Positions 1 through 8,119 of a stretch of DNA of 64,000 nucleotides are shown in pieces. Where the stretch lies: positions 9,396-73,395 of the forward strand of contig CBFGUG010000035.1 in the NCBI GenBank assembly GCA_965651905.1. The letters run 5' to 3'. The DNA is from SZUA-265 sp965651905. Its GTDB lineage: Bacteria; Myxococcota_A; Polyangia; Polyangiales; Polyangiaceae. The notes under the pieces were generated by a model. That model saw only the letters and a list, made by a program, of their open reading frames with translations. It was not told the origin of the DNA and did not search any database. Position 1 is the stretch's first letter, and each line of letters opens with the position of its first letter. The translations under genes and the position numbers were made by a program.

Positions 1-723
1 GCCGACCGCGTCGCCAATTGCGGTGCCGCCGCCATCGATCAAGTCCAGGCGCATGCGCGACACCAACGTGTCGAGCAAGTGGTAGTCCAACGTCGGCGGC
101 GAGACGACATACGCGGCAGTGCCGAACACCACGACGCCGAGTCGATCGGTCTCGCGCCGTGAGATGAAGTCACGCACCACGGCTTTGGCCGCGTCCAAAC
201 GAGTTGGACGCAACTGTCGTGAAGCGCGCGGCGCCAAGCGGTCGAGCTCTTCGGGCAGGTTGTCGACCACGGCGCGCATCGAGCCCGAGAGATCGATCAC
301 CATCACCGCGTCGATGCCTTCGTCGGATGCGCTCTGCGGCACGACGCTGTTCAGAGGTCGGGCCATCGCCACGATCAAGAGCGCGAGCGCAACGCTACGA
401 ATCACACCAGGCACGTCGCGCAGCCATGCGCGCAGCCCCACGGGTCCGGCGGCGAGTGCGCGCACGGTGCCGAGCTTCAGGCGCACGTTGCGAACGTCTT
501 CACCGTAGGTGCCGCGATAGAATACGAACGGCACGACGATTAGCCCCAGCAAGAACCACGGCTTTTCGAAACTGGCGCCGAGCAATTCGGGGCCGCGCGC
601 GAGCAGTGGGTACGCGGCGCCAACGCCGAGGGTGACGACGGTCGCCAGCAGCACGACCAGCGCACGGCGCAGATCGGGCCACTTCTTCTGGTTTACGACT
701 TCCATCTGCTTGGCGGCGCGCAT
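1..723 (-). CDS. VWA-domain membrane protein, BatA-like (3' end outside window)
   Basis: The reading frame starts at 723 and runs off the window edge, giving 241 residues without a stop. Two hydrophobic segments lie in the first 110 residues (about 25-45 and 58-72) and a third precedes the von Willebrand factor A domain. The VWA metal site is visible as DLSGSM, followed downstream by the GGGTAIGDA segment that supplies the MIDAS threonine. This arrangement matches BatA-type membrane VWA proteins, which are thought to support envelope stress tolerance; that role is family knowledge, not shown here. The start codon overlaps the upstream stop by one base (TGATG), so it is the last visible gene of the MoxR operon and probably translationally coupled. 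Confidence 0.88.
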   Translation of the reverse strand, partial: MRAAKQMEVVNQKKWPDLRRALVVLLATVVTLGVGAAYPLLARGPELLGASFEKPWFLLGLIVVPFVFYRGTYGEDVRNVRLKLGTVRALAAGPVGLRAWLRDVPGVIRSVALALLIVAMARPLNSVVPQSASDEGIDAVMVIDLSGSMRAVVDNLPEELDRLAPRASRQLRPTRLDAAKAVVRDFISRRETDRLGVVVFGTAAYVVSPPTLDYHLLDTLVSRMRLDLIDGGGTAIGDAVG

Positions 724-2081
724 CAGGGCTCCTCCCGCGGCGGCGTGCTGGTGTCGTCGGGCTTGCTGGCGTCACCAGTGTGGGGGGGAGCATGACTGGA
801 AGCAGCTTGGCCGGCGTTCGGCGGGGTTTGGTTCGGCTCGGCGATGGGGCGTCGCGTGACGGGCACGGTGGCGTTCACCACGCGTTCGCTGCGTTCGAGT
901 TGTTCGTTGCACTGATGCGCGGTGGGTTCGACGTGCGCGAACTTGACGAGGTCGTTCTCTTGCAGGAACGCGCGCACCTCGGCCAGCACCACGTGGGCCT
1001 CGGGGGTGCGCTCTAGGTGATCGATGATCTCGCTGGTCGTGCTCTCGAGGCCGTCGAAGTGAAAGCGGCCACCCAGGTACAAGCGCAAGGCGTGGGAAAC
1101 GCGGTCGAAGTGTTCTGCGTAGAGACCCCGTTCGAGCAACTGCGCGGCGCGGATCTCCCGGAAGCTCTCGTAGGCGATCTCCCACGGCGGCCGAGGCGGG
1201 GGCGGTGGAGGCAGCACCTTGGGCCGTCGCTGCAGCCAACGCACCAACAAGAACACCAGCGCCGCGATCACGAGCGCGATCCCGCCGCCATACACGGCGT
1301 TCCTCAGCGCTTCCCAAAACTCGGTTTGACGTGAAGGTGCGGGGTTGGGCTTCGGCTCGGCGTTGGGTGTGTTTGCCGTCGGATCATCGACCGTGATCGC
1401 GTGTTCGGAGGTGCAAACCGTGATCACCTCGCCGCTCGCGCGGGCCATGGCGATGGGCAGTGGCGGCAACGTCAGCACTTGGCGCCCGAGTTCACTCGGC
1501 AGCAACACCACCGACAGCGAAACGCGGGTCGACGTGCTGGTTTCGGTTTCCGTGCGCTCGACGCGCGGCTTGGCTGGCCCTTTGGCGTCGGGGAAATAGA
1601 AGCCGCGCCGTTCGAGTTCACCCACGGCGTCACTCTGCGTTTGGACTTGCAGCGCACCAGGCAACACTCGCTCTCCCCGCCCGTGTTCAATTTCGATCTC
1701 CAGCGTGGCCTGGTGCCCGCTCTTGCCGCTCGAGGGAAACCGCTCCACGATGTTCGGACGCGCTTTGCCCTCGGGGATGTGCTCGACGCAGGTGTTCGAC
1801 TTGGAGGAAGGCGCTGCGGCCGCAGCAGTCGGAGCGCTAGCGACGGCTGAGCTCGGGGGAACGTCAGTGGGGGAGGGGACTGGACTATCGAACGCTGGCG
1901 CGCTGGCTGCTGCATCCGCCAAATCGGCTGATGACGCAGCGGCTGACGGGGCAGTGGCTGACGGCGCGGTTTGTCCAGGCGCGGGGTCGCTTGCAGGCTG
2001 AGCTGCCACACCGTTCGATAGCGCGCACGCCAACGCGCACACGAGCACCGACGTCCATTGCTGAGAAAGGCGAACGGTCAT
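723..2081 (-). CDS. signal-anchored TM protein of the Bat-type operon (DUF4381/BatD-like)
   Basis: This 452-residue protein has an N-terminal signal peptide (MTVRLSQQ followed by a hydrophobic stretch ending in VAAQ). A Pro/Ala/Ser-rich linker and a beta-rich extracytoplasmic domain follow. One TM helix (YGGGIALVIAALVFLLV) leads to a cytoplasmic proline-rich tract and a helical tail containing YLGGRFHFDG. The layout resembles DUF4381/BatD-like partners found between DUF58 and VWA genes. The start at 2081 is chosen because its ATG overlaps the DUF58 stop in an ATGA, and because it places the signal peptide at the N-terminus; a longer in-frame start at 2159 would lie inside the upstream gene. 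Exact family membership is inferred from position and topology. Confidence 0.82.
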   Translation of the reverse strand: MTVRLSQQWTSVLVCALACALSNGVAAQPASDPAPGQTAPSATAPSAAASSADLADAAASAPAFDSPVPSPTDVPPSSAVASAPTAAAAAPSSKSNTCVEHIPEGKARPNIVERFPSSGKSGHQATLEIEIEHGRGERVLPGALQVQTQSDAVGELERRGFYFPDAKGPAKPRVERTETETSTSTRVSLSVVLLPSELGRQVLTLPPLPIAMARASGEVITVCTSEHAITVDDPTANTPNAEPKPNPAPSRQTEFWEALRNAVYGGGIALVIAALVFLLVRWLQRRPKVLPPPPPPRPPWEIAYESFREIRAAQLLERGLYAEHFDRVSHALRLYLGGRFHFDGLESTTSEIIDHLERTPEAHVVLAEVRAFLQENDLVKFAHVEPTAHQCNEQLERSERVVNATVPVTRRPIAEPNQTPPNAGQAASSHAPPHTGDASKPDDTSTPPREEP

Positions 2082-2998
2082 CGGCGCGCTCGCTTGGCTC
2101 GGCGAGCGAACAGCTCGCGCAGGGGGCCGACATACGGACGATCGGTGCGGATCACACAATGATCGAGCCCGAACTTGCGAAACAGCTTGATCTGTCGTTG
2201 ACGATGTTCGCGCATGCGCTTGCGGTAATTGTCGCGCACGGCAGCGCTCGCGGTGTCGACCAACACTTGCTGCCCCGTTTCCAGATCTTCGAAGCTGGCG
2301 AGCCCCACGTCAGGCATCTCGTCGTCGCGCGGATCGGCGATCAGAATCGGCACCAAATCGTGCCGAGCGGCAGCCAGCGACAAGGCGCGTTCGTAGTCGT
2401 CCGCAAAAAAGTCGCTCAATAGAAAAGCCACCGAGCGGCGCCGTGCGACCTTTGCCAACGTGTGTAAACCCGTCGACAGATCCGTCCCGCGCCCTTCGGG
2501 GGTCGCGCCGAGGATCTCTCGAATCACGCGCATGGCGTGTTTTTGACCCTTCTGCGGCGGCACGATCTTCTCGACCTGATCGGAGAAGGAGATCAACCCG
2601 ACGCGGTCGTTGTTCTTGATCGCCGAAAACGCACACAGCGCTCCGACTTCGGCGGCCACTTGGGCTTTGCTGCTCGCTCGAGTGCCGAACTCTTTGCTGG
2701 CCGACACGTCGACGAGCAACATGACCGTCATCTCACGCTCTTCGACGAACACCTTCACGTAGGCTTCGTTCATGCGCGCGCTGACGTTCCAGTCGATGGT
2801 GCGAATGTCGTCGCCGGGCTGGTATTGCCGTACTTCACGAAAGGCGAGGCCTTGCCCCTTGAAGCCAGAGGTGTAGTTGCCCGCCAGTTGTTCGTTCGCC
2901 AACCGGTTCGTCGTGATCTCTATGCGGCGCAGCGCTTTGAGCAGCTCTTTGGGTATCACGTCACGACCTTCGAAGGGGCGCCGGGAATTGGCGCGCAC
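2078..2998 (-). CDS. DUF58 domain-containing protein
   Basis: This 306-residue protein has the hallmark DUF58 core, FREVRQYQPGDDIRTIDW at residues 53-70, followed by a VWA-like fold with LLVDVSASKEFG. DUF58 proteins are regularly encoded directly after MoxR ATPases and are thought to act with them as a chaperone pair on membrane VWA partners. The gene begins 16 bases after the moxR stop, and its own stop overlaps the next start (ATGA), so the four genes at 1-4001 form one operon. A GTG at codon 14 is an alternative start. Confidence 0.93.
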   Translation of the reverse strand: MRANSRRPFEGRDVIPKELLKALRRIEITTNRLANEQLAGNYTSGFKGQGLAFREVRQYQPGDDIRTIDWNVSARMNEAYVKVFVEEREMTVMLLVDVSASKEFGTRASSKAQVAAEVGALCAFSAIKNNDRVGLISFSDQVEKIVPPQKGQKHAMRVIREILGATPEGRGTDLSTGLHTLAKVARRRSVAFLLSDFFADDYERALSLAAARHDLVPILIADPRDDEMPDVGLASFEDLETGQQVLVDTASAAVRDNYRKRMREHRQRQIKLFRKFGLDHCVIRTDRPYVGPLRELFARRAKRARR

Positions 2999-3014
2999 CT
3001 CCGCCTCGGAGATT

Positions 3015-4001
3015 TCAAGGGACTTCGACTACCTCGAAGACGCGACGCACCACGTCTTCAGTCGTCACTTCTTCTGCCTCGGCTTCGTAAGTGAGCACTA
3101 CGCGGTGCCGCAGCACGTCGGGTCCAATCGCTTTGACGTCTTCGGGCGTGACGTAGCCGCGGTGCCGCAGGAACGCGTGCGCGCGAGCAGCCAACGCTAG
3201 GGCGATACTCGCACGCGGGCTCGCGCCGTATTCGATGAGCGGACCCAGATCCGACAGGCCGCTCTTGCTCGGTTCGCGCGTCGCGAACACGATGTCGACG
3301 ATGTAATTCTTGACCCGTTCGTCCATGTAAACATCGCGCACGACCTTGCGCGCCTCGACGAGTTGCTCGGGGTTCACGCGGGGCTGCGCGGGGCCGACGG
3401 GAATGCCCGTCATGCGGTCCATCACCAGTCGCTCTTCTTCGCGGTTCGGATAGCCCACTTTGACCATCAACATGAAGCGATCGACCTGCGCTTCGGGCAA
3501 TGGATAGGTGCCCTCTTGTTCGATGGGGTTTTGGGTAGCCATCACCACGAACGGGCTCGGGAGCTTGTAGCTGCGGTCGCCGATCGTCACCTGGTGCTCT
3601 TGCATCGCTTCGAGCAACGCGCTTTGCACCTTGGCGGGCGCGCGGTTGATTTCGTCCGCGAGCACCAGGTTGGCAAAAATGGGACCCAGCTTGCTGGTGA
3701 AGTCGCCCGTCTTTTGGTTGTAGATGGTCGTGCCGATCAGATCCGCGGGCAGCAAGTCCGGCGTGAACTGGATGCGCGAAAACTCCGCGCTGATGGCTTC
3801 GCAGATGGTGCGCACCGTCAGCGTCTTGGCCAAGCCAGGCACGCCTTCGAGCAGCACGTGACCACCCGTCAACAGGCCGACGAGCAGCCGCTCGACCATA
3901 TAGGTCTGCCCGACGACGACCTTCCCCACCTCTGCGATCAAATCGTCGACGAAGGCGCTCTCCTTCGCGACCATTTCGTTCATTCCACGGACGTCTTGCA
4001 T
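3015..4001 (-). CDS. MoxR-family AAA+ ATPase
   Basis: This 328-residue protein has Walker A GVPGLAKT at residues 53-60, Walker B LVLADEINRAP at 112-122 (D116, E117), and the sensor segment VMATQNPIEQEGTYPLPEAQ. These are diagnostic of the MoxR family of AAA+ chaperone-like ATPases. The C-terminal helical lid carries SPRASIALALAARAHA. It is the first gene of the minus-strand operon that continues with DUF58, a TM protein and a VWA protein. Only a weak purine-rich stretch precedes the ATG; an internal ATG at codon 7 is possible. The length is normal for the family. Confidence 0.96.
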   Translation of the reverse strand: MQDVRGMNEMVAKESAFVDDLIAEVGKVVVGQTYMVERLLVGLLTGGHVLLEGVPGLAKTLTVRTICEAISAEFSRIQFTPDLLPADLIGTTIYNQKTGDFTSKLGPIFANLVLADEINRAPAKVQSALLEAMQEHQVTIGDRSYKLPSPFVVMATQNPIEQEGTYPLPEAQVDRFMLMVKVGYPNREEERLVMDRMTGIPVGPAQPRVNPEQLVEARKVVRDVYMDERVKNYIVDIVFATREPSKSGLSDLGPLIEYGASPRASIALALAARAHAFLRHRGYVTPEDVKAIGPDVLRHRVVLTYEAEAEEVTTEDVVRRVFEVVEVP

Positions 4002-4254
4002 CGAAAACTCTCTGTTCAGTTGCGTTTGAAGGACCCGGGCGACGCGGGATCAGCGCGTTTCTCGCACACCGCCTCGGCGCGCGTATATCCCGATGTGCGA
4101 CGCAGAGACAATCCGCACACGTCGAATATTCCCTGCGTTTGCAGCCACTGGCCCCTGGTTCAGCCGCCGTACGGCAGAGCGTCGCAGTTCTGCCGCACCC
4201 GTGGAGCGCGTTTGGCGTCATGGGCCGAGCGAGTCGTGACACAGTTCGCGTCGC

Positions 4255-4542
4255 GTGCTCGCCGTGCTGCTGTTCTATTTGGCGCTAGGGGTACTGTTGC
4301 CCCACTGGGTCATCGCCTTCGACCGTCGCCGATTGCGTGGGGCGCGCTTGCGCCGCGCGTATCCTCCAGCCACGCACTGGTGTTCGATCGTGACGTTCAG
4401 CTGGCTCGCGGTCTGGGTTCACTTCGTGCGAACGCGGCGCAGCGTGGCGTCGGTGTTCTTGGGATTGGCGTGGGGGCTTGCGGGGTTGTTCGTGCAAGCG
4501 GCGGTGGCGACGTTGAGCGGGGCGCTGTTCAGCGACGGCTGA
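4255..4542 (+). CDS. small membrane protein, unknown
   Basis: This 95-residue frame starts at GTG; an in-frame stop lies just upstream at 4237. It has a hydrophobic N-terminus (LAVLLFYLALGVLLPHWVIAF), a basic Arg-rich loop, a second hydrophobic region (HWCSIVTFSWLAVWVHFV) and a third near the C-terminus, so it looks like a three-helix membrane protein. Codon use has the strong third-position GC preference seen in neighbouring genes. I do not recognise the family. No clear ribosome binding site is visible, so existence and start are moderately supported. Confidence 0.45.
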   Translation: MLAVLLFYLALGVLLPHWVIAFDRRRLRGARLRRAYPPATHWCSIVTFSWLAVWVHFVRTRRSVASVFLGLAWGLAGLFVQAAVATLSGALFSDG

Positions 4543-4555
4543 CCTGCCGTTCACC

Positions 4556-4981
4556 TCACGCCGTGCGTTGCCCGGACGGCGCGTCGTCGTGTTCGCTGTC
4601 GAGGCTGCCGCGTGTGCGGGACACGGACGAAGGGGATGGTCGGTCGCATCTGGAGACGGCCTCCAGCAGTGCACCAAAGCCCGCACTCTTGCTGACTACG
4701 TCGCCGAGTTCGCGCGCGCGAGAGAGCAGCAATTCGTCCTGGCTGCCTGTGAGGAACACGATACTTTCCGACAGGCCTCGGTCTAGCAGCTCCGCCCCGA
4801 GTTCGATGCCGTTACCGTCGCCAAGCTCGATATCCATCACGATCACGTCCCAGGCGCCGCTCACGCTGCGCGCTTTCGCGCACGAGTAGACAGAACGAGT
4901 TTGGAAGCCACGCTGGCGTAGGCCTCGCGCGTAGGCACGCGCGACCAGCGGATCGTTTTCTACGTGAAGAACCCAGCGCAT
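4556..4981 (-). CDS. single-domain response regulator
   Basis: This 141-residue protein consists of a CheY-like receiver domain plus a short polar tail. Visible signature parts are the acidic pocket in HVENDPLVAR (residues 6-15), the phospho-acceptor Asp in VIVMDIELGDGNG, the switch Thr in VFLTGS and the conserved Lys in VSKSAG. There is no output domain, so it presumably works by protein contact, as in chemotaxis-like or gliding/signalling pathways. The start at 4981 is supported by an AGAGGGA ribosome binding site eight bases upstream. No histidine kinase is adjacent. It converges with the small membrane-protein gene at 4255. Confidence 0.85.
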   Translation of the reverse strand: MRWVLHVENDPLVARAYARGLRQRGFQTRSVYSCAKARSVSGAWDVIVMDIELGDGNGIELGAELLDRGLSESIVFLTGSQDELLLSRARELGDVVSKSAGFGALLEAVSRCDRPSPSSVSRTRGSLDSEHDDAPSGQRTA

Positions 4982-5446
4982 CAGTCGTTCCCTCTGTTTA
5001 AACAAAAGGCGGGCGCGGACTGAAACGAAAACCTTTCGAGCATTGGTCCTAATGCCGCTTTGGGGCGCATCGCTGAATGGGCGAGCGAGACTTGCGGTCG
5101 CTGGTTTCGACTGACAGCGGCAACATTCCGTGTGACGCGACGCTCGTTCGCCCCGATCCGATCCTCCCCATCCCTCGCGCGTCGCGCCATCTCCTACCTT
5201 CCTTCTCCAGCAGACGCTACGTCCGCGGTGCTTTTGCCGATAACCCCAAGTTGGCGAAACCAGTAGGTTGTACCGCGGGGCGCCAGCAGCTGCGGACGCT
5301 GCTCCAGCTGGCGCCAAACGATTAAGCGTTGGAAATCATGAGGCTAATCCTTTTCGAGCGAATTCTCTCGGGACACAGGCGGCGAAAACTGTCGACGCTG
5401 ACCTCGTCACCACTTTTTCGCTGTTCCTTCAGAGCCTGGCCCAAAC
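4982..5446. other. intergenic region between divergent genes
   Basis: These 465 bases separate the minus-strand response regulator from the plus-strand DUF72 gene and should hold both promoters. No reading frame here resembles a protein. The only conspicuous structure is the inverted repeat at 5279-5315, listed separately. Confidence 0.6.
5279..5315. repeat. 9-bp perfect inverted repeat (GGCGCCAGC / GCTGGCGCC)
   Basis: The arms lie at 5279-5287 and 5307-5315 around a 19-base centre that is itself GC-rich and contains GCAGC/GCTGC complementarity. No T-tract follows on either strand, so it does not look like an intrinsic terminator. It lies in the leader region upstream of the DUF72 gene; a regulatory hairpin or protein-binding site are both possible. 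Confidence 0.55.
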
Positions 5447-6181
5447 GTGTCATGGCTCGTGTTATCCCCCAACGCCGTGGATTTACACGTTGGAACGAGC
5501 GGCTACGCCTACAAGGAGTGGCGTGGCGGATTTTATCCCACCGAGCTGAAGGAACCGGAATTCCTGGGGCACTACGCGACGCAGCTGACCACCGTCGAGA
5601 TCAACAACACCTTCTACCGCATGCCCAATGCGGACGCGGTGGAAGCCTGGCGTTCGCGAGTTCCCGAGCACTTTCGCTTTGCTGTGAAGGCGACGCGGCG
5701 GATCACTCACATCTCCAGATTGGCCAACACCGAGCAACCCGTCGACTTCTTGGTGGAGCGGATGAACGGCTTCGGCGATCGCCTGGGCTGCGTGCTCTTT
5801 CAGCTACCACCGACATTCCGTTGCAATCTGAAGCGGCTGGAACGCTTTCTCGAGCACCTGGATGGTCGGCTCCCCGCGGCGTTCGAGTTCCGTCACCCAT
5901 CTTGGCTCGAGGCAGAAGTGTTCGAAGTGTTGAGGAGCCACCCGGCGGCGCTGTGTGTCGGCGATCCTGAAGACGAGGCAAACACGCCGCCGTGCGTGGC
6001 CACCGCGCCGTTCGTCTACGCCAGGATGCGAAAGGAAGCGTACCCAGACGCCGAGATGCTGCAGTGGCTCGACCGCTTGCAGGCAATGTCGTGCGAGCGC
6101 GCGTTCGTGTACTTCAAACACGAGACGCTCGCGCCGCAGCTGGCCACGAGGATGGTCGAGTTGTGGCAGAAACGCGGCTGA
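5447..6181 (+). CDS. DUF72 domain-containing protein
   Basis: This 244-residue TIM-barrel-type protein matches the DUF72 (YecE-like) family by its opening VGTSGYAYKEWRGGFYP, the segment TVEINNTFYRMP, the FAVKATRRITH strand, the LFQLPPTF motif and the C-terminal YFKHETLAP. The biochemical function of the family is not established. Start choice is open: GTG at 5447 is the longest, but GTG codons at 5459 and 5477 also precede the conserved core. It lies 128 bases before glyQ on the same strand. Confidence 0.9.
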   Translation: MSWLVLSPNAVDLHVGTSGYAYKEWRGGFYPTELKEPEFLGHYATQLTTVEINNTFYRMPNADAVEAWRSRVPEHFRFAVKATRRITHISRLANTEQPVDFLVERMNGFGDRLGCVLFQLPPTFRCNLKRLERFLEHLDGRLPAAFEFRHPSWLEAEVFEVLRSHPAALCVGDPEDEANTPPCVATAPFVYARMRKEAYPDAEMLQWLDRLQAMSCERAFVYFKHETLAPQLATRMVELWQKRG

Positions 6182-6212
6182 GGCCCGCAGACGGTCGAGG
6201 CCCGCAGACGGT
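6181..6212 (+). repeat. 15-bp direct repeat AGGCCCGCAGACGGT, two copies
   Basis: Two identical 15-base units lie at 6181-6195 and 6198-6212, separated by two bases, immediately at the stop codon of the DUF72 gene. It looks like a local duplication in the spacer before glyQ. No function can be assigned. Confidence 0.7.
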
Positions 6213-6309
6213 TTAGCCGCGCCAATTCGAGCTGCGGCGCGCAATAGGCTGAGCCAAGCCGATAGGAGACGTACGTGGCGGCGGGCCTGTGATATGACGC
6301 GCCCCAGTC

Positions 6310-7215
6310 ATGTACTTCCAAGACATCATCCTGAATCTTCAGCGATTTTGGGCGGAGCGCGGTTGCCTGATCGTGCAGCCCTACAACTCCGAAGTGGGCG
6401 CCGGGACATATAATCCCGCGACGACTTTGCGTGCATTGGGGCCCGAGCCATGGAACGTCGCCTACGTCGAGCCTTCGCGGCGACCGACGGACGGGCGCTA
6501 CGGCGACAACCCCAATCGGCTGCAGCAATTCAATCAGTTTCAGGTGATCCTCAAGCCGAGCCCGCTCAACATTCAGGAGCTGTACCTCGAGTCACTCGAA
6601 GCGCTGGGGACCCGGCCGCTCGAGCACGACGTGCGTTTCATCGAAGACGACTGGGAGAGCCCGACCCTCGGCGCTTGGGGGTTGGGTTGGCAGGTGTGGC
6701 TCGATGGGCTGGAGATCAGTCAGTTCACCTACTTCCAGCAGGTGGGCGGCATCGACTGCAGGCCCGTCAGCGGTGAGCTGACCTACGGCCTGGAGCGCAT
6801 CGCCATGTACTTGCAGGACGTCGATTGGGTTTACGACCTGAAATACGACGCCAACGTTCGTTACGGCGAGTTGTTCAAGCGCGCGGAGTGGGAGTGGTCG
6901 ACGTACAACTTCGAGGAAGCGGACGTCGACGCACACTTCAAGGCCTTCGATCACAACGAACGTGAGGCCCAGCGCTTGCTCGATCGCGATGATGAGCCCA
7001 CCAAAAAACTGGTGCTCCCCGCCTACGACTTCGTGGTCAAAGCCGCCCACGCGTTCAACGTGCTCGACGCGCGCGGCGCGATCAGCGTGACCGAACGCCA
7101 GCGCTACATCCTTCGCGTCCGAACCTTGGCGCGGGCTGTTTGCCAAGGCTGGCTAGCTCAGCGCGAAGCCTTGGGCTTCCCGCTGTTGAACGGCAACGCG
7201 AAGGCCGCCGAATGA
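6310..7215 (+). CDS. glyQ: glycine--tRNA ligase alpha subunit
   Basis: This 301-residue protein begins MYFQDIILNLQRFWAERGC and contains QPYNSEVGAGTYNPATTLRA and NRLQQFNQFQVILKPSP, the conserved class II catalytic core of bacterial alpha2beta2 glycyl-tRNA synthetase. The length is the usual one for GlyQ. It charges tRNA-Gly together with the beta subunit GlyS, which supplies tRNA recognition. No glyS follows: the next gene is an alpha/beta hydrolase starting 16 bases downstream. GlyS must therefore be encoded elsewhere. Confidence 0.98.
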   Translation: MYFQDIILNLQRFWAERGCLIVQPYNSEVGAGTYNPATTLRALGPEPWNVAYVEPSRRPTDGRYGDNPNRLQQFNQFQVILKPSPLNIQELYLESLEALGTRPLEHDVRFIEDDWESPTLGAWGLGWQVWLDGLEISQFTYFQQVGGIDCRPVSGELTYGLERIAMYLQDVDWVYDLKYDANVRYGELFKRAEWEWSTYNFEEADVDAHFKAFDHNEREAQRLLDRDDEPTKKLVLPAYDFVVKAAHAFNVLDARGAISVTERQRYILRVRTLARAVCQGWLAQREALGFPLLNGNAKAAE

Positions 7216-7231
7216 GCTTCGGCGCCGAGCG

Positions 7232-8095
7232 ATGACATTTCTGCTGCACCACGAGCTGGTGGGGCCGTCGTCTGCGGAGCGGACGGCGTTCGTGCTGCAC
7301 GGCGCGCTGGGTTCGGGGCAAAACTTCCGCGGCTTCATCAAGAAGCTGAGCGAGCGTCGCCCCGACTACGGCTTCGTGTTGGTCGATTTGCGCGCCCACG
7401 GAGACAGTAACCCGGCTCCCGCCCCCCACACGCTCGACAGCTGCTCGGAGGATCTCGCGCGCCTAGCCGCGCACGTGGGGCAGACACAACCTACGTGGGG
7501 ATCGCTCGACTGTGTGATCGGGCACTCGCTGGGAGGTAAGGTGGCGTTGCACTTTGCGCGTAGCCTGCAGCAAGGATCGCTCTCCGCTGTTGTGCAGGGC
7601 ACGCCCATCACCCTTCGGTCGGTTTGGGCGCTCGATTCGAACCCCGGGACGCAGCAGGCGGAAGCCGCCCACGAGATCAGCGACGTGATGCGTGCAGTGC
7701 GCGCCGTTCGCACGCCGATCGCCGCGCGCGCCGACGTGGTCCAGCAAATTCGTGCCCAGGGTCTGTCGGCTGGGTTAGCCCAATGGATGACGACGAACCT
7801 GCGCCGTCGAGATGAACATTACGAGTGGGCGTTCGATCTAGACGCAATCGAAGCGCTGCTGCGCGATTATTTCGTGCAAGATCTGTGGCCGTTCGTCGAG
7901 CAACCCAAGGACGCGCCCAAAATTCACCTAGTGGTGGCCGAGCGTAGCGATCGCTGGAGCGCAGAAATGCGCGAGCGCGGACAGCACCTCTCCCCAAACT
8001 CGAACACCGCGTTGCACGAGCTACCCGACGCCGGGCACTGGGTTCACGTCGACAACCCGAACGGGCTGCTCGACATGATGGCTCCCGAGCTGTAG
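7232..8095 (+). CDS. alpha/beta hydrolase
   Basis: This 287-residue protein has the alpha/beta-hydrolase signatures: oxyanion HGALGSG at residues 23-29, VDLRAHGDS, the nucleophile elbow GHSLGGK with Ser99, and a late catalytic His in DAGHWVHVDNP. A central insertion (about 115-215) forms the cap. The layout resembles YbfF/ABHD11-type esterases; the substrate is unknown. It lies 16 bases behind glyQ and may be co-transcribed. It converges with mutS2, whose stop lies 24 bases away. Confidence 0.92.
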   Translation: MTFLLHHELVGPSSAERTAFVLHGALGSGQNFRGFIKKLSERRPDYGFVLVDLRAHGDSNPAPAPHTLDSCSEDLARLAAHVGQTQPTWGSLDCVIGHSLGGKVALHFARSLQQGSLSAVVQGTPITLRSVWALDSNPGTQQAEAAHEISDVMRAVRAVRTPIAARADVVQQIRAQGLSAGLAQWMTTNLRRRDEHYEWAFDLDAIEALLRDYFVQDLWPFVEQPKDAPKIHLVVAERSDRWSAEMRERGQHLSPNSNTALHELPDAGHWVHVDNPNGLLDMMAPEL

Positions 8096-8119
8096 CTTGG
8101 CGATCGCCATCCCTCGCAG

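Noticed and set aside
3363..4889. 508-residue plus-strand open frame opposite moxR
   Set aside because: It spans moxR, the intergenic region and part of the response regulator in the wrong strand or frame and has no recognisable domain.
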